Made by a program: the position numbers and the translations under genes. A stretch of DNA of 64,000 bases, taken from Salvelinus alpinus. Lineage: Eukaryota > Chordata > Actinopteri > Salmoniformes > Salmonidae. Below are positions 49,691 to 61,101 of this stretch, in pieces (position 1 is the first letter of the stretch; each line of letters starts with the position of its first letter). The notes beneath the pieces are model-generated. The model was not told where the DNA came from and did no database searches. It worked only from the letters and a program-made list of their open reading frames with translations. The stretch lies in contig NC_092122.1 of assembly GCF_045679555.1 (NCBI RefSeq), positions 9,587,102-9,651,101 on the forward strand, given 5' to 3'.

Positions 49691-49785
49691 TCAAAATGCA
49701 GCCTCTGACCTCTCGCCCTCCATTCTCCCTACCTCCTTCCTCCCTACCTCCTTCCTCCCTTCTTCTCCGAGACACATTATTAATA

Positions 49786-50645
49786 CCAGTGGAGAAAGGA
49801 GAGGAGGAGAAAGGAGGACCATCTTACTCAGTGAATTTCATAAAAAGAAAAAGTGAAACATTAAAAAAAGTTATCATTTTTAGATAAAACTATACTATAT
49901 ACTTTAACGTTACCAAATAAAAGGATTAAAACACATTGTTTTGCAACGTAGATCTATAGTAACACAGTAATTCTGACAACTTCCGGAGGACGTCCTCCAG
50001 CCTATCAAAGCTCTTGCAGCATGAACTGTCATGCTGTCCACCCAATCAAAGTATCAGACAATGAATCCAGTAAGCATAAGCTACAGCTAGCTAGCACTGC
50101 AGTGCATAAAATATGTTGAATAGTGTCGTGGAAATATTGAATCAAATATATCTCAGATACCGGAGCTTGTGAATTCAAATAGACTTTATTACAAAAAGTA
50201 ACAAAGCCGAGCAATTCCATGGAACAACTGCACTCTTGTTACAGACCTCAGGATTTATAGATTTCCACCTTCAGACAACACACATGGTCACTCCCCTCTA
50301 TGTAGATGATTAACACCCCTTGACCTCTCGCCACCATTATCTTTCTGTCTCAATTCTTCCTTGTTTACAGATTCTTGCTTGTTTACAGATTCTATTGGTG
50401 GCGTAACCCTAGCAATGATACAAAATACAGACACACACACATAACATGTCTTCTCTTTAAGACTATGATTCTGCTTACTGCTCCTGAAGTGCATAATATA
50501 TGTACTGGAAAATCACCCATAGTCATGAATAGTTGACTCTACGAGAAATACAACAGTTGAACAGTTATCCAATAAACTATAAAAGAAAGAAGGCCATGCT
50601 CATTAAAAAAAATCATCCTCCCTAATCTTAAACGGCACATACCGC
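49786..50645 (+). mobile_element. Interspersed repeat (CAGTGGAGG-type), copy 2, carrying an LTR
   Basis: Starts CAGTGGAGAAAGGAGAGGAG and ends CATACCGCCACTG, giving a short inverted end pair. Internal blocks match 43117-45060. It is interrupted by the LTR at 50124-50525; outside it the sequence runs from ATATGTTGAATAG straight to TTGACTC, as in copy 1 (GTGAGTAGTTGACTC). Confidence 0.7.
50124..50525 (-). mobile_element. Solo LTR, 402 bp, minus strand
   Basis: Plus-strand ends TGTCGTGGAAAT and CCCATAGTCA, so the LTR reads TGACTATGGG...CCACGACA on the minus strand. TGAATAG flanks it on both sides (50117-50123, 50526-50532). On the minus strand AATAAAGTCTATTTG is a polyadenylation-type signal near the 3' end, and TATAAATCC is a possible TATA site further upstream. 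No internal genes. The lineage is not known to me. Confidence 0.85.
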
Positions 50646-50689
50646 CACTGATTAATACCCCTGGCCAGAAGGATTATTGCTTTCTGGGG

Positions 50690-51010
50690 GAAATAAATTC
50701 CTCTTTAGGTAATGACCTGCTATCACAAACTCAGGCTGCTCTAATTGCTAGCGAGCTAATCGCTAGCATTACCTACGGCTTTTAACTGTGAAGGCTAAGG
50801 GGGAACATTCTTTCATTTTATTCCTCCCTCTCTCTGAACAGGTCACCATACCACTGCATTATTTTATTAGTGAGCCAATCAGCGATGCTTCTAGCTACTG
50901 GCCAGTATTTATGACTCGGGAGAGACAACGGTTCCCCCCTGAGAAAATAGTGTTTGCTTTCAATTGCTTTTTAATGAGAGACATTTGCCTAAAGTACTTT
51001 CACACTACTG
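50690..51010. other. Possible conserved non-coding element
   Basis: Repeat-free stretch with GCTCTAATTGCTAGCGAGCTAAT, CCAATCAGCG and CTTTTTAATGAGAG words and a tight mix of AT-rich motifs. No coding signal that I would defend. Composition-based guess. Confidence 0.3.
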
Positions 51011-51226
51011 AGCGGATTGCTTAGGTCTAAGCAGAGGAAGAGGAGGGGACAGATTCTTGGCCGCGGTACAAAACAGAAGGATGAAGGAAAGAGATGTTTG
51101 GGGGAAGTAAGGATGAGACTCTGGAGGTCTCACTCTGAGAATGTGAAAAGGGTTCATCCTGTTAACTTCAGTGTAGTTTGCCAAAAACAAAGACATGGAG
51201 GTCCATTGAGGCTGTGCTATTAAAGG

Positions 51227-51512
51227 TGTCACGTATACTCCTTCTCCAGCCTCTAGGTCATTAGGCTGCTGATTATCCCGCATACCTGTCACCATGGTCT
51301 CGCGCACCTGCGCCTCATGACACTCACCTGGACTCCATCACCTCCTTGATTATCTTCCCTATATCTGTCACTCCCCTTGGTTCTTTCCTCAGGTGTTATT
51401 GACTCTGTTTTCATGTCGGTGCGCTGTTTGTGTTTCGTGTTCATTGTTTCTTTTATTTATTAAAACACTCACTCCCTGAACTTGCTTCCCGACTCTCAGC
51501 GCACTCGTTACA
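51227..51512 (+). mobile_element. Solo LTR, 286 bp
   Basis: Starts TGTCACGTATACTCC and ends GCGCACTCGTTACA, with AAAGG on each side (51222-51226, 51513-51517). CTTTTATTTATTAAAAC near 51455 would hold the polyadenylation region. The ends and duplication are exact, so this is a clear solo LTR, probably a Gypsy-type family by recall. Confidence 0.92.
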
Positions 51513-51570
51513 AAAGGGAATCAAAATATGTATTTAATTCACCACTACTTATCATAATCATAGTCATTAA

Positions 51571-52524
51571 CCCTCCTGCTGGGTTCCGGTCGAATTGGAC
51601 CTATTTACAAGTTCTCTCTCTGAAAAATGTAGTTAATTTAATCTGATTGTCATAAGGTTCCATGACCTTGTCCACTTAGGGCATCTGAACACACAAAATA
51701 CATTTTGATGATTTTCATTCAGTTTTTGGCGTTAACTTTTGTACACCTGTTGTGTTCCCGGTCAAAAATGACTGGTCTTTAGAAATGAATGGGTGAGACT
51801 ACAATTGGTGTATAAAATTGAGTTCAGGCACATGCCCATTCATCAGATGGACACATTTCCTCTCCCAGACCCCTACATGCATGTGTGTTTGAGCGCAAGC
51901 ACACACACCTCACTCCCCTTTTTGGCTTCCATGGCAACCCCCACAGGAACCTTTCCCCAATAGAATCTGTCCCCCACGGGAACCACACCTGTTGGCATTC
52001 TCACAAACAATCGCAACATTGTTTCAATAATATATAGAACTTTTCTCGAAGCTCTGGTATATAAAGCTTTTTTGAGGCCTTGCTCACAATTCATTCTGTT
52101 GCAGCACAATGACCAAATTATATACTGTATGTGAGGCTCTTGATAATATCTTTGATCATGACACTGGTGAGGAGGAGAGAGTCCTTGTTAAACTTTGACA
52201 CAAAGTAGTCTATGATAAATAGCACAATATGTTTCATCTGAGTATTTGTTATTGTCAAAATAATCCATACATTATACTTTTTTTTACTCAAAAACGAGTT
52301 GTATGAGCTAAGGTCAATGAGGCCTACAGGCTATATATATATATAATAGTAAATAGAAGTTAAAAACTTGTAATGTTTACAAGAACTTAAGTTGATAAAA
52401 AGATCTAACAACATTAGGTGATAATATATGTATTATTATCGATTTATAAATCAGCTATAATGGGGCAGTCATTTTGGACCGGGAACACAGAATTAATTAA
52501 CATGAAACGAACACAACAGGAGGG
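51571..52524 (+). mobile_element. Non-autonomous piggyBac-like element with two sets of inverted repeats
   Basis: TTAA on both sides (51567-51570, 52525-52528) and inverted ends CCCTCCTGCTGGGTTC and CCCTCCTGTTGTGTTC mark a piggyBac-type element. A second inverted pair lies inside: TGTGTTCCCGGTCAAAAATG at 51751 and its near-inverse, CATTTTGGACCGGGAACACA, at 52470. Of a transposase only a broken N-terminus survives: ATG at 52109 reads MTKLYTVCEAL then stops after a one-base shift; the other frame continues DNIFDHDTGEEERVLVKL to a stop at 52199. Size 954 bp. Confidence 0.9.
52109..52199 (+). pseudogene. piggyBac-type transposase N-terminal remnant
   Basis: Eleven codons (MTKLYTVCEAL) then TGA; dropping one T from CTTTGAT continues for 18 more codons of acidic sequence. 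I recall similar starts in fish piggyBac transposases. The rest of the gene is absent. Confidence 0.6.
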
Positions 52525-52528
52525 TTAA

Positions 52529-53638
52529 AGGGATGAATATAATACAAAGATCAGACAGAGACATGAGTTTGCTCAGCCCTCAATATGGTTTTAGATTAAA
52601 CACGGATTCCAGTACAGTTTCGTACATGGTCTGGATTAGAGGGGTAATCAGTGATTTAACCCAGGACCCTAATTATCGGTGTCCCAGTGGTCCTTCTTGT
52701 GTCAGACATGCATATTAAACACCACATCTCTGGTTTACAAGGGTTAACCTATTTCCAACCTTACCAACCTGACCTGGTGACCTATGACCTGTCTGGAGGA
52801 GGGGGCTACCCCCTAGGCCTGATGAGTCCTGGAATGTGAGGAGGGGTCAGTCGGGAGCAAGGTGATTTGTACCATGCCTCATGCCTTAGATTGTGGTGGA
52901 TAAATTATTAAGTGGTCGGTGCTGTGCGTGGGCCGATGCTCTAATGGACTAGCTCTATCTCTGTCTGCCTGCCTGGTAAACACCACAGCAGAAGGGGATG
53001 CTAGCTATAAACGGACAGAGAGGAGGAGAGGGCAGGAGGCGGCTGGTCTTAAGCTAATACAAGTGTGCCTGTTTGAGCCCAGACCAAGCTCAGATATTTT
53101 CCTGCTCTAGTTTGTAATGAAGTTTTAAGGACACAATGTGCATCTTTTCAGGAATTTGACTATTAAAAGTGTTACGTTACAGGGTACATCCTCAGGGCTG
53201 TACACAATGTGGATAACAATTCACACAGTTCACAATGTGGATAAGAACCGATCAGCTGGAGTAAAGAGCCTTTCAGCATTGGAGTGCAGGCTTTAAATAA
53301 TGAAGAAAGAGGGATGATGAGTCTGCTGCTGTCTATAGAGGAGAGGAAACAGGAGTGCATAGAGAGAGCAGGGATTAAAGGAGGTGTTTTGGAAACCCTT
53401 AACTTTACTCTCTTCTTCACACCTATGCCTTCTCTGTCTCCTCAGATGAATAGCATGATTGTGATAGAGGAGAACCATAGAATAAAAAAAAGTTAATGTG
53501 TCAGTGGTGATGGTTTGTCAGTGGTGTCAGTGGTGATGGTGATACTCTATGTGTCACCCTTTTTTTGCATATCAGGTAGGGTTCTTTACTGCTATGATGG
53601 TTGTGAACAACAATCCTGTTATTTTATGTTTTCCTTAA
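52529..53638. other. No gene seen
   Basis: Unassigned, with GTCAGTGGTGATGGT repeats near 53497-53545. Open frames are short and unfamiliar. Confidence 0.5.
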
Positions 53639-54297
53639 TTAACCTCTTTGGGCTAGGGGGCAGTATTTTGAAGTCTGGATGAAAAGCGTGCCCAAAGTAA
53701 ACTGCCTGTTACTCAGGCCCAGAAGCTAGGATATGCATATACTTGGTATATTTGGATAGGAAACACTCTAAAGTTTCTAAAACTGTTAAAATAATGTCTG
53801 TGAGTATAACAAAACTGATATGGCAGGCAAAAACCAGAGGACAAACCATCTGTAGTGTTTTCATGCCCGTGGATGAGAGCGCGTTCTTTGTTGTTTATCT
53901 CCGGTAAAGACAATAACGAGTCGCCGTCTTAAATTTGATCGTTTATTTACGTATTAGGGTACCTGAGGTTTGATTATAAACATTGTTTGACTAGTTTGTA
54001 GAAGTTTGTTGGTAACGTTTGAGATTCATTTTGTATGCATTTTGAAGGAGGGAAACTGGTGGATTATTGAATGAAGCGCGCCAGCTAAACTGAGTTTTTG
54101 GGACTTTATCGAGGACTTTATTGAACAAAGGACCATTTGTGATGCAGCTGGGACCTTTTGGGGTGCCAACAGAAGAAGATCTTCAAAGGTAATGCATTTA
54201 ATTTATCGCTATTTCTGACTTTCGTGGCGCACCTGCCTGGTTGAAAAAAGTTTAATGCCATGAAATATTTCACTGTTAAAATCTCAAAGTCTAAGCC
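53639..54297 (+). mobile_element. Salmonid DNA repeat, copy 1, cut by an LTR
   Basis: Starts TTAACCTCTTTGGGCTAGGG and continues GGATGAAAAGCGTGCCCAAA, CACTCTAAAGTTTCTAAAAC, and AAAGGTAATGCATT near 54187. It shares GAAAACACT, AAGTTTCTAAAACTGTT and GTCTGTGAGTA words with the repeat at 57212. I recall it as a frequent salmonid element; class unknown, though a TTAA at the start is visible. The right part is interrupted at 54298 and not clearly resumed. Confidence 0.65.
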
Positions 54298-54689
54298 TGT
54301 CACGCCCTGACCTGAGTTATCTCTGTTTTCTTTATATTTTGGTTTGGTCAGGGTGTGACTAGGGTGGGTACGTTAGTTTGTATTATCTAGGGTTTTTGTA
54401 TGTCAAGGGTTGTTGTAGGTCTAGGTGATTTATATGTCTATGGTGGCCTGATATGGTTCCCAATCAGAGGCAGCTGTGTATCGTTGTCTCTGATTGGTGA
54501 TCATATTTAGGTAGCCATGTTCCCTTTTGTGTTCGTTGGTTCTTATTCTATGTTTAGTTGCCTGTCTGCACTATCCATATAGCTTCACGGTTTGTTTTGT
54601 TATTTTGTTCAGTGTTCATTCGTTATAATAAATAAGTATGTACGCATACCACGCTGCGCCTTGGTCTCCTCCTTACAACGGCAGTGACA
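54298..54689 (+). mobile_element. Solo LTR, 392 bp (family of 60470)
   Basis: Starts TGTCACGCCCTGACC and ends CGGCAGTGACA, flanked by AAGCC on both sides (54293-54297, 54690-54694). Inside it shares CCCAATCAGAGGCAGCTGTG, GTCTCTGATTGG and CCACGCTGCGCCTTGGTC with the LTR at 60470-61101. The start carries the palindromic pair CCCTGACC/GGTCAGGG once. AATAAATAAG near 54628 is a polyadenylation candidate. Confidence 0.93.
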
Positions 54690-54694
54690 AAGCC

Positions 54695-57211
54695 TTTGTT
54701 TTAAGATGGGAATTGTTTTAATATTGTCTTACCATTTAGCTATTTGATTTGGAATTTTAGGACCCCAGTAGGAATAAAAAATGATTTGATAAAATATTGA
54801 ATTTGGCCTTTATGCATCGAATAACACATTCATAAATGGAAAAACAGACAGTCAAATAATTAATCATAAGGAATAAGGTTTTGAAGTGTCTTTCCTATAT
54901 CTAGGAGATATAAGAAAGCTAAGGAAATATTTGTGTTTATTGGACACATATTTAACCCCTTTTTTTGTTGCCCTAACGGTTTGGACACTACAGACAGAAG
55001 ATGGCACATTGGCGGTACCAACTTCTGACGAGTCCCGTGGAGCTTGTGGGGGTCGTAGGCCAAACAGTCGGATGCTACAGATGTTTTTGTGAGAAGACAG
55101 GTTTTTTGGATGTCTCATGGTCTGACAAACACGCTGTAGCCCGGCCACCTTCCACCGCAAATGCAGAAGGCAGATATCTCTTGCTCAAACTGATGGATTT
55201 TGATGTAGATTTTTTAATTATGTTACTTAGATTGGTGCGCAGGTGCGACAATATACTCTTAAGGATTTAAAAAAGTTCCTGTAATTTTACGTTAACTTTA
55301 CGCTTGTAGCTTTGCTTTAGCTATTGGATACATGTTTATTGGTAGGCCTATTTGGTTGTCATTTTCTCATGTTAAGCCTAACAAGCTATACACAGTGTCT
55401 GCTGGCTGGTGGCAATAATGTGTCTGATGGCTGGCTGGTGGCTATAATGTAATTACTTGTTCATTATTTAAAGTCGGAAATTCAAACACTGCAGATTGTA
55501 TGTGTTCTAGTGTACTATGGAATATATTGCTTTCTTATTCTTGACACTTCTCCCAGTCATATTTAAGGTTAGAACTACCTTTTTGTGTTCTGATACTTCT
55601 AGCTTGGAGTTGTATTTTTACGATAACATAGCTACAGTATTTCACCTTTTAATGTGTATAGTATTGCTTACTAGGTGTCCAATTCATTTTGTGACCACTC
55701 CCTCTTCCAATTAGGGCTAATTGGAAAAGCTGTTTAAAAGAGGACATTGTATTCCTTTTTTTTGTACTCCCTGACGAAGGCCATGCAGCCGAAACGCGTA
55801 AATTTTTAAAACGTTGTTTCTATTGAACATGCCATACTAATAAAGGCATTTTAATTAATTATATGAAGAGTGCCTTGGTCCTCTCTTTTTGATGACCAAT
55901 TTACCCCTTTTACCAAAGAGAACCTTCTATCTACCAAACTTTCTACTGCAGATTGTATTTTCGATGCAACAGCATACTAATCAACTAGCAATATATTTCT
56001 AGAATATACAACTGTCCTGTATAGCTTACCTGAACCTGCATGGCATGAGCCGTCCTCTCTTGGATAGAAAGTTGTTGTGCGTAAAACCAGTCTATTCATG
56101 ACAATTATATCACAGCATTGTTGAATACTCATTTCTGATTGGTTAGAAGGGCATTCTAGAATGGACATTAAAACCAGATAATGGGACCGTTGTAAAAGTT
56201 ATGGGACTCCATGCAATCATGATGCAATAAGCACCTACACATGCAGACCATACTTGCTACAAAGTTACAGAAAGCTAAACCAACAACCACTCAAACTGAA
56301 ATTGTATATGTTGTAAACGCAGGTCCAACGAGGAAAAAATATCTACCCAGCTAGCATAGATTTTTTTTGCAGAGACATATTTTTGGAGCATCTGATGACC
56401 TAACATGGTGAGGGATGAACATGCATTTCTCTGGTCCCTATGTTGTAGTCATGAGTGGCACTATGCTGTCAAATCCTCCCATATGTTACTATTTTGACCA
56501 ACTGTTTTCAGTAACTGGTATATTTAAATTCAGTTGTCAAATTGGCAGGTTTGCTAGCAACAAACTATTTAGCTAGCTTCTAGCTTAGTGTTTGATATGC
56601 AATGCGATCTCCTCGTAATGAACAGGGTCGAGTGTCCTGATGAGAAAGCAAGCTTTTGTAGCTATGCCAGGCAAAATCGGGCATCATCAGCCCATTGGTA
56701 TGGATGTATCAAAATGAATGTCAATAGAAAACAGCTTAGACAAATGCAAATGCAGCTACTTTGCTGTTATTCTGGCTGCAGAGGTCGTGACTGTGTTAGC
56801 CGTAGATAGTTGGCTCGCTAACAACCAACGAACGACTGGGTCGCATCCATGAATATCGAACTAATCACACGAACGACTGGGTTGCGTCTCTAGCAATCAA
56901 AATATGAGAAAGTATGAATGCTCTTATAAAAATGAAAATATCAACAAATGTTTTATTTAAATGTGCTTTAGAATTGTTTTCTTTGGTATAAGCGGGATCA
57001 ACATCTCCGTTCTGAACATTACCTTGGAAAAATTAACTCTACAAAGGGACTCGGCTCCACCTTCTCCTGCTGCATCGTCTATTATTTCCAAGGTAAATGT
57101 ACAGAACATCGGCATTTATCCCTTACATCGGGGTTTCCCAAACTTGGTCCTGATGTTGCTATGAAAATGAACCTTGAATATTGCAGCCCATTTCTGTAGG
57201 CTATCTTGTCA
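54695..57211. repeat. Repeat-like sequence, families unresolved
   Basis: 54860-55215 resembles, by recall, a common salmonid repeat (TTTGGACACTACAGACAGAA, GGTACCAACTTCTGACGAGT). 55765-55860 has CTGACGAAGGCCATGCAGCC and an AATAAAGGCATTTT end, again familiar as repeat sequence. The rest is AT-rich and unassigned, with no defensible gene. Confidence 0.45.
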
Positions 57212-58338
57212 ATACAGGGGCGCTGTTTTCACTTTGGAAAAAATCGTGCCCAAATTAAACTGCCTCGTACTCTATTCTAGATCATACAATATGAATATTA
57301 TTATTACTATTGGATAGAAAACACTGTGAAGTTTCTAAAACTGTTTGAATTATATCTGTGAGTAAAACAGAACTCATTTGGCAGCAAACTTCCATAAAGG
57401 AAGTGAAAAATCTGAAAACGAGGCTCTGTTTCAGGGCCTGCCTATTCAACTGGCTTTTATTTATCGATATGCATGCACTTCATACGCCTTCCACTAGATG
57501 TCAACAGGCAGTGGAAGGTGGAATGGGGTGTCTAGCTTGATCTGAGGTCGAATAAGAGCTTTTGGAGTGACACGTTCGGTATTTTTCTTTGTCCTCGAAG
57601 GCACGCGGGAGAGCTCGACATTGTCTTCTGAAAAGCGCTCGGTATACACGGCGAATATCTCCGGCTCTGATTTTATTTGATAGATATGATAATAACATCA
57701 TAAAGTAGGTTTTTTCAACCGAGTTTTATCAGTTTATTCAACGTTTATTGGGACTTTTGGAGTTTTCCGATCTTTGCGCCAAGAGAGGATGGGAATGTTA
57801 GCAACCTTGGCTAGTATTGTGGCGCGAATTCGACAGAAGAAATGGACATTCTAAAACCAAACAAAGATTTATTCTGGACCAAGGACTCCTTGTACAACAT
57901 TCTGATGGAAGCTCAGCAAAAGTAAGAAAACATTTATGATGTTATTTCGTATTTCTGTGTAAAATGTTGACTCCTATTCTCCGCCGTGTTGGTGAGTGCT
58001 GTCTCACAATAACGTATGTTATGGTAAAGTTATTTTAAAAAATCTAACACAGCGGTTGCATTAAGAACCAGTGTATCTTTCATTTGCCATACCACAAGTA
58101 TTTTTATGTAAAGTTTATGATGAGTTCTTTGGTCAGATTAGGTGAGTGTCCAAAATATCTCCGGACATTCTGGGAAAATGTTGCTACGTATTCACAATGT
58201 ATAACCACGATTTGCAGCTCTAAATATGCACATTTTCGAACAAAACATAAATGTATTGTATAACATGATGTTATGAGACTGTCATCTGATGAAGTTGTCC
58301 AAAGGTTAGTGATTAATTCTATATCTTTTGCTGGTTTT
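57212..58338 (+). mobile_element. Salmonid DNA repeat, related to 53639, cut by an LTR fragment
   Basis: Starts near CAATACAGGGGCGCTGTTTT and runs GTGCCCAAATTAAACTGCCT, TTGGATAGAAAACACT, AAGAAATGGACATTCTAAAA and GTTAGTGATTAATTC. I recall a longer element with the same order. Here it ends in GCTGGTTTT where LTR sequence begins. Short peptides such as MEAQQK are not convincing genes. Confidence 0.65.
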
Positions 58339-58509
58339 CATCATTACCTTGATTACTTCCCCTTTATTTAGCCCTCAGTAGCCTCAGTCTTCAGGCAGGA
58401 TTGGTTTTGTTCATGTTCAGTACGCTTCTCCTGTTTTGTTTATCTGCTTTTTCTCATTATTAAACTCACCTTCTGCACCTGGTTCCTGAATCCTAGCATA
58501 TACGTTACA
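58339..58509 (+). mobile_element. Truncated LTR fragment, 3' part
   Basis: CATTACCTTGATTACTTCCC, GTTCATGTTCAGTACGCTTC, TTATTAAACTCACC and the end CATATACGTTACA match the 3' part of an LTR I recall from salmonids. The 5' half is missing. The flanking ATCAT words may be chance. Confidence 0.7.
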
Positions 58510-58796
58510 ATCATCATGAGGTAGTCCTGCCTGTGACTTAAAATGAGTGTCATCCTCAGCCCAAGAGGGAATTTCCACTGTCTAATTTCCTCTGAGACCG
58601 GGGTTCAGATCACCATAGTTACACTCTCATGTTTCCCAAACTGATGTGAGTTTTGGAGACTGACTGGCACTGACCTCTGGGATGCCCTGAGCACCCAAAT
58701 CAAGACAGGTAGTCTATGGTACATAGTACAATATGGTACATAGTACAATATAACAGAAAGCATGCCAACTGTGTGTGGTGTTGTGTCTCTGCTGTC

Positions 58797-58951
58797 CCAC
58801 AGGTTGATTGGGAAGGACGGGCTCGTGGTAATGGCTGGAGCGGAATTGGTTGACTGACATAAGACACATGGTTTCAATGTGTTTGATGTCATTCCATTTG
58901 ATCCATTCCAGCCATTTTTGTGAGTCGTCCTCCCCTCAGCAGCCTCCACTG
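58797..58951. mobile_element. Hairpin MITE, about 155 bp
   Basis: CACAGGTTGATTGGGAAGGA on the left and AGTCGTCCTCCCCTCAGCAG, CCTCCACTG on the right fold back: GGACGGGCTCGTGGTAATGG CTGGAGCGGA pairs with the inverse TCCATTCCAGCCATTTTTGT. Such long near-palindromes with CAGTGGAGGC ends are frequent in salmonids by recall. No coding content. Confidence 0.8.
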
Positions 58952-59545
58952 AGCTGGTCAAGGTCACTAGCTCAAGCCTTTGTCCCCAACCAGGCCGACA
59001 TCTATTCCCCTCATCAATCATTCATTAAACTAGCATGTCCTTTCCCCACCCCGGTGTGTGAGTTCTGTGTTAGCGGTCAGGGTACAACACTCCACACACA
59101 CACACACACACAAACAGCTAGCTTGCAGGGAGGGAAATAATACACTCTACGAACCTACACATAACCCCAAGAACCGTGATAATTTCTGGCTTCAACTTTA
59201 ATAACTACTCCATATGAATTCAAAACTGTAAAGAAAAACAGAACATTGCCAGTCTAGGCCCATCACCGTTCAACTGACAGAGACAGGAATTATTAACATT
59301 CCAAGCACGATCTACACAAAACTCCTGCTGGTACCAACCCAACTGAGAAACAACCTCCATAGATAACCTTTGGGTATTGGTGGTCGGAATACAGTTTGTA
59401 TGAACTCATAAACAACCTTTCACCACAGACAGACGCAGTCCTCTATTCCCCCCTTTTTTCTCCTCCCTCCTCCTACTGTCACTTGGTGTCACCTGGAAGT
59501 GAACTTCACAGCAAGTTGTCTACTGTGCAACTAGAGGCGAAAAAA
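58952..59545. other. No gene seen
   Basis: A short CA repeat at 59094-59112 in otherwise unassigned sequence. Confidence 0.5.
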
Positions 59546-60347
59546 AACTCCTGATCACCTCACCTCTACACACTGAGATGCATACAAAGGTCTCCCTCCA
59601 TTTGGCAACTCTGACCATAACTCCATCCTCTAAATTCCTGCTTGCAATGAAAAAGTCAAACAGGAAGTACCAGTGATGCGCTCAATACAGAAGTGGTCCA
59701 ATGAAGCGGACGCTACGCTTCAGGACTTTTTCTCTAGCACAGATTGTATTATGCTCTGGGATTCATCCGATGGCATTGAGGAGTTTACCACATCAGTCAC
59801 CAGCTTCATTATTAAGTTAATGTAGTCCCCACAGTGACCATACGTACATATCCTAACCAGAAGCCATGGATTAAAGGCAACAGCCGCACTAAGCTAAAGG
59901 CTAGAGCTGCCACTTTCAAAGAGCGTGACACAAATATGGATACTGATAAAAAAAATCCTGCTATGCCCTTCAAATGAGCCATCAAACCATCAACACGTCA
60001 GTACAGGAGTAAGATTGAATCCTACTACATCGGCTCTGATGCTCGCAATCAACACTGAACCATGCATGAGAGCACCAGTTGTTCTGGACGACTGTGTGAT
60101 TATGCTTTCCGTAGCCAATGCGAGTAAGACCTTTAAACAGGTTAACATTCACAAGGCCACAGGGCCAACTGACCAGCTAGCAAGTGTTTTCACTGATATT
60201 TCAACCTCTCCCTGACCCAGAGTAGGCCTGATCACCGACGGTGATTGGAGGGCCGAGCACGCCCCCATTCACATAGAGGGGGCTGTAGTGGAGGAAAGGC
60301 CATTAAAATTGTCAAAGACTCCAGCCACACTAGTCATAGATCTGATT
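59546..60347 (+). mobile_element. LINE copy 3 (L2/Rex1-like), with internal deletions
   Basis: Collinear with copy 2: the linker part (CACACTGAGATGCATACAAA to AACCAGAAGCCATGGATTAA and GATTGAATCCTACTACATCG), then CATTCACAAGGCCACAGGGC, after which most of the polymerase is missing. The sequence jumps to GGCCTGATCACCGACGG, GAGCACGCCCCCATTCACAT and GACTCCAGCCACACTAGTCA. Frames are broken throughout. It ends in a T-run at 60348. Confidence 0.85.
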
Positions 60348-60469
60348 TTTTTTTTTTCTGGCACAGATTCCAACAGATTCATTGGGAATAAAAGGGAATT
60401 GTTTAAAGTGCATCTTACTTTGGATAATGTAATTTATTTTCATTCCCTTGCTGTTTTTGTTTTTATGCT

Positions 60470-61101
60470 TGTCATGCCCTGACCTTAGAGATCCTTATTA
60501 TTCTCTATGTTTGGTTAGGTCAGGGTGTGACTCCCTGACCTTAGAGATCTTTATTATTCTCTATGTTTGGTTAGGTCAGGGTGTGACGCCCTGACCTTAG
60601 AGATCCTTATTATTCTCTATGTTTGGTTAGGTCAGGGTGTGACTCCCTGACCTTAGAGATCTTTATTATTCTCTATGTTTGGTTAGGTCAGGGTGTGACG
60701 TCCTGACCTTAGAGATCCTTATTATTCTCTATGTTTGGTTAGGTCAGGGTGTGACGCCCTGACCTTAGAGATCCTTATTATTCCCTATGTTTGGTTAGGT
60801 CAGGGTGTGACTCGGGTGGGAACGTCTGTTTTCTATTTCTTTGTTTTTTGGCCGAGTGTGGTTCCCAATCAGAGGCAGCTGTCTATCGCTGTCTCTGATT
60901 GGGGATCATATATAAGTTGTCATTTTCCTTTTGGGTTTTGTGGGATCTTGTTTTCTGTTTAGTGTCTGTGCCTGACAGAACTGTTCGCTTTCGTTTTTTT
61001 GTCTTTGTTATTTTGTTTTGGTGTCATCAATAAAAAGACGATGTACGCCTACCACGCTGCGCCTTGGTCCACTCTTCCTTCTACAAACGAGAGCCGTTAC
61101 A
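60470..61101 (+). mobile_element. Solo LTR, 632 bp, with expanded 5' units
   Basis: Starts TGTCATGCCCTGACC and ends GAGAGCCGTTACA, with ATGCT on both sides (60465-60469, 61102-61106). The part after 60813 matches the LTR at 54298-54689. The difference in length (632 against 392) comes mainly from six 56-bp units at the 5' end. AATAAAAAGACG near 61030 is a likely polyadenylation site and CATATATAAG near 60908 a possible TATA box. Confidence 0.93.
60477..60812 (+). repeat. 56-bp x 6 palindromic minisatellite inside the LTR
   Basis: Units start at 60477, 60533, 60589, 60645, 60701 and 60757, exactly 56 bases apart. Each opens CCCTGACCTTAGAGAT (TCCTGACC in the fifth) and closes GGTTAGGTCAGGGTGTGAC, so the ends can pair as a stem. 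Units 2 and 4 share ATCTTTATTATT and are preceded by CTCC, while 1, 3 and 5 have ATCCTTATTATT and CGCC or TGCC: an alternating pattern expected if a 112-bp dimer was amplified. Confidence 0.95.

Noticed and set aside
58339-58514. ATCAT duplication around the LTR fragment
   Set aside because: The left ATCAT overlaps sequence that belongs to the LTR itself, and the LTR start is missing, so the match is probably chance.
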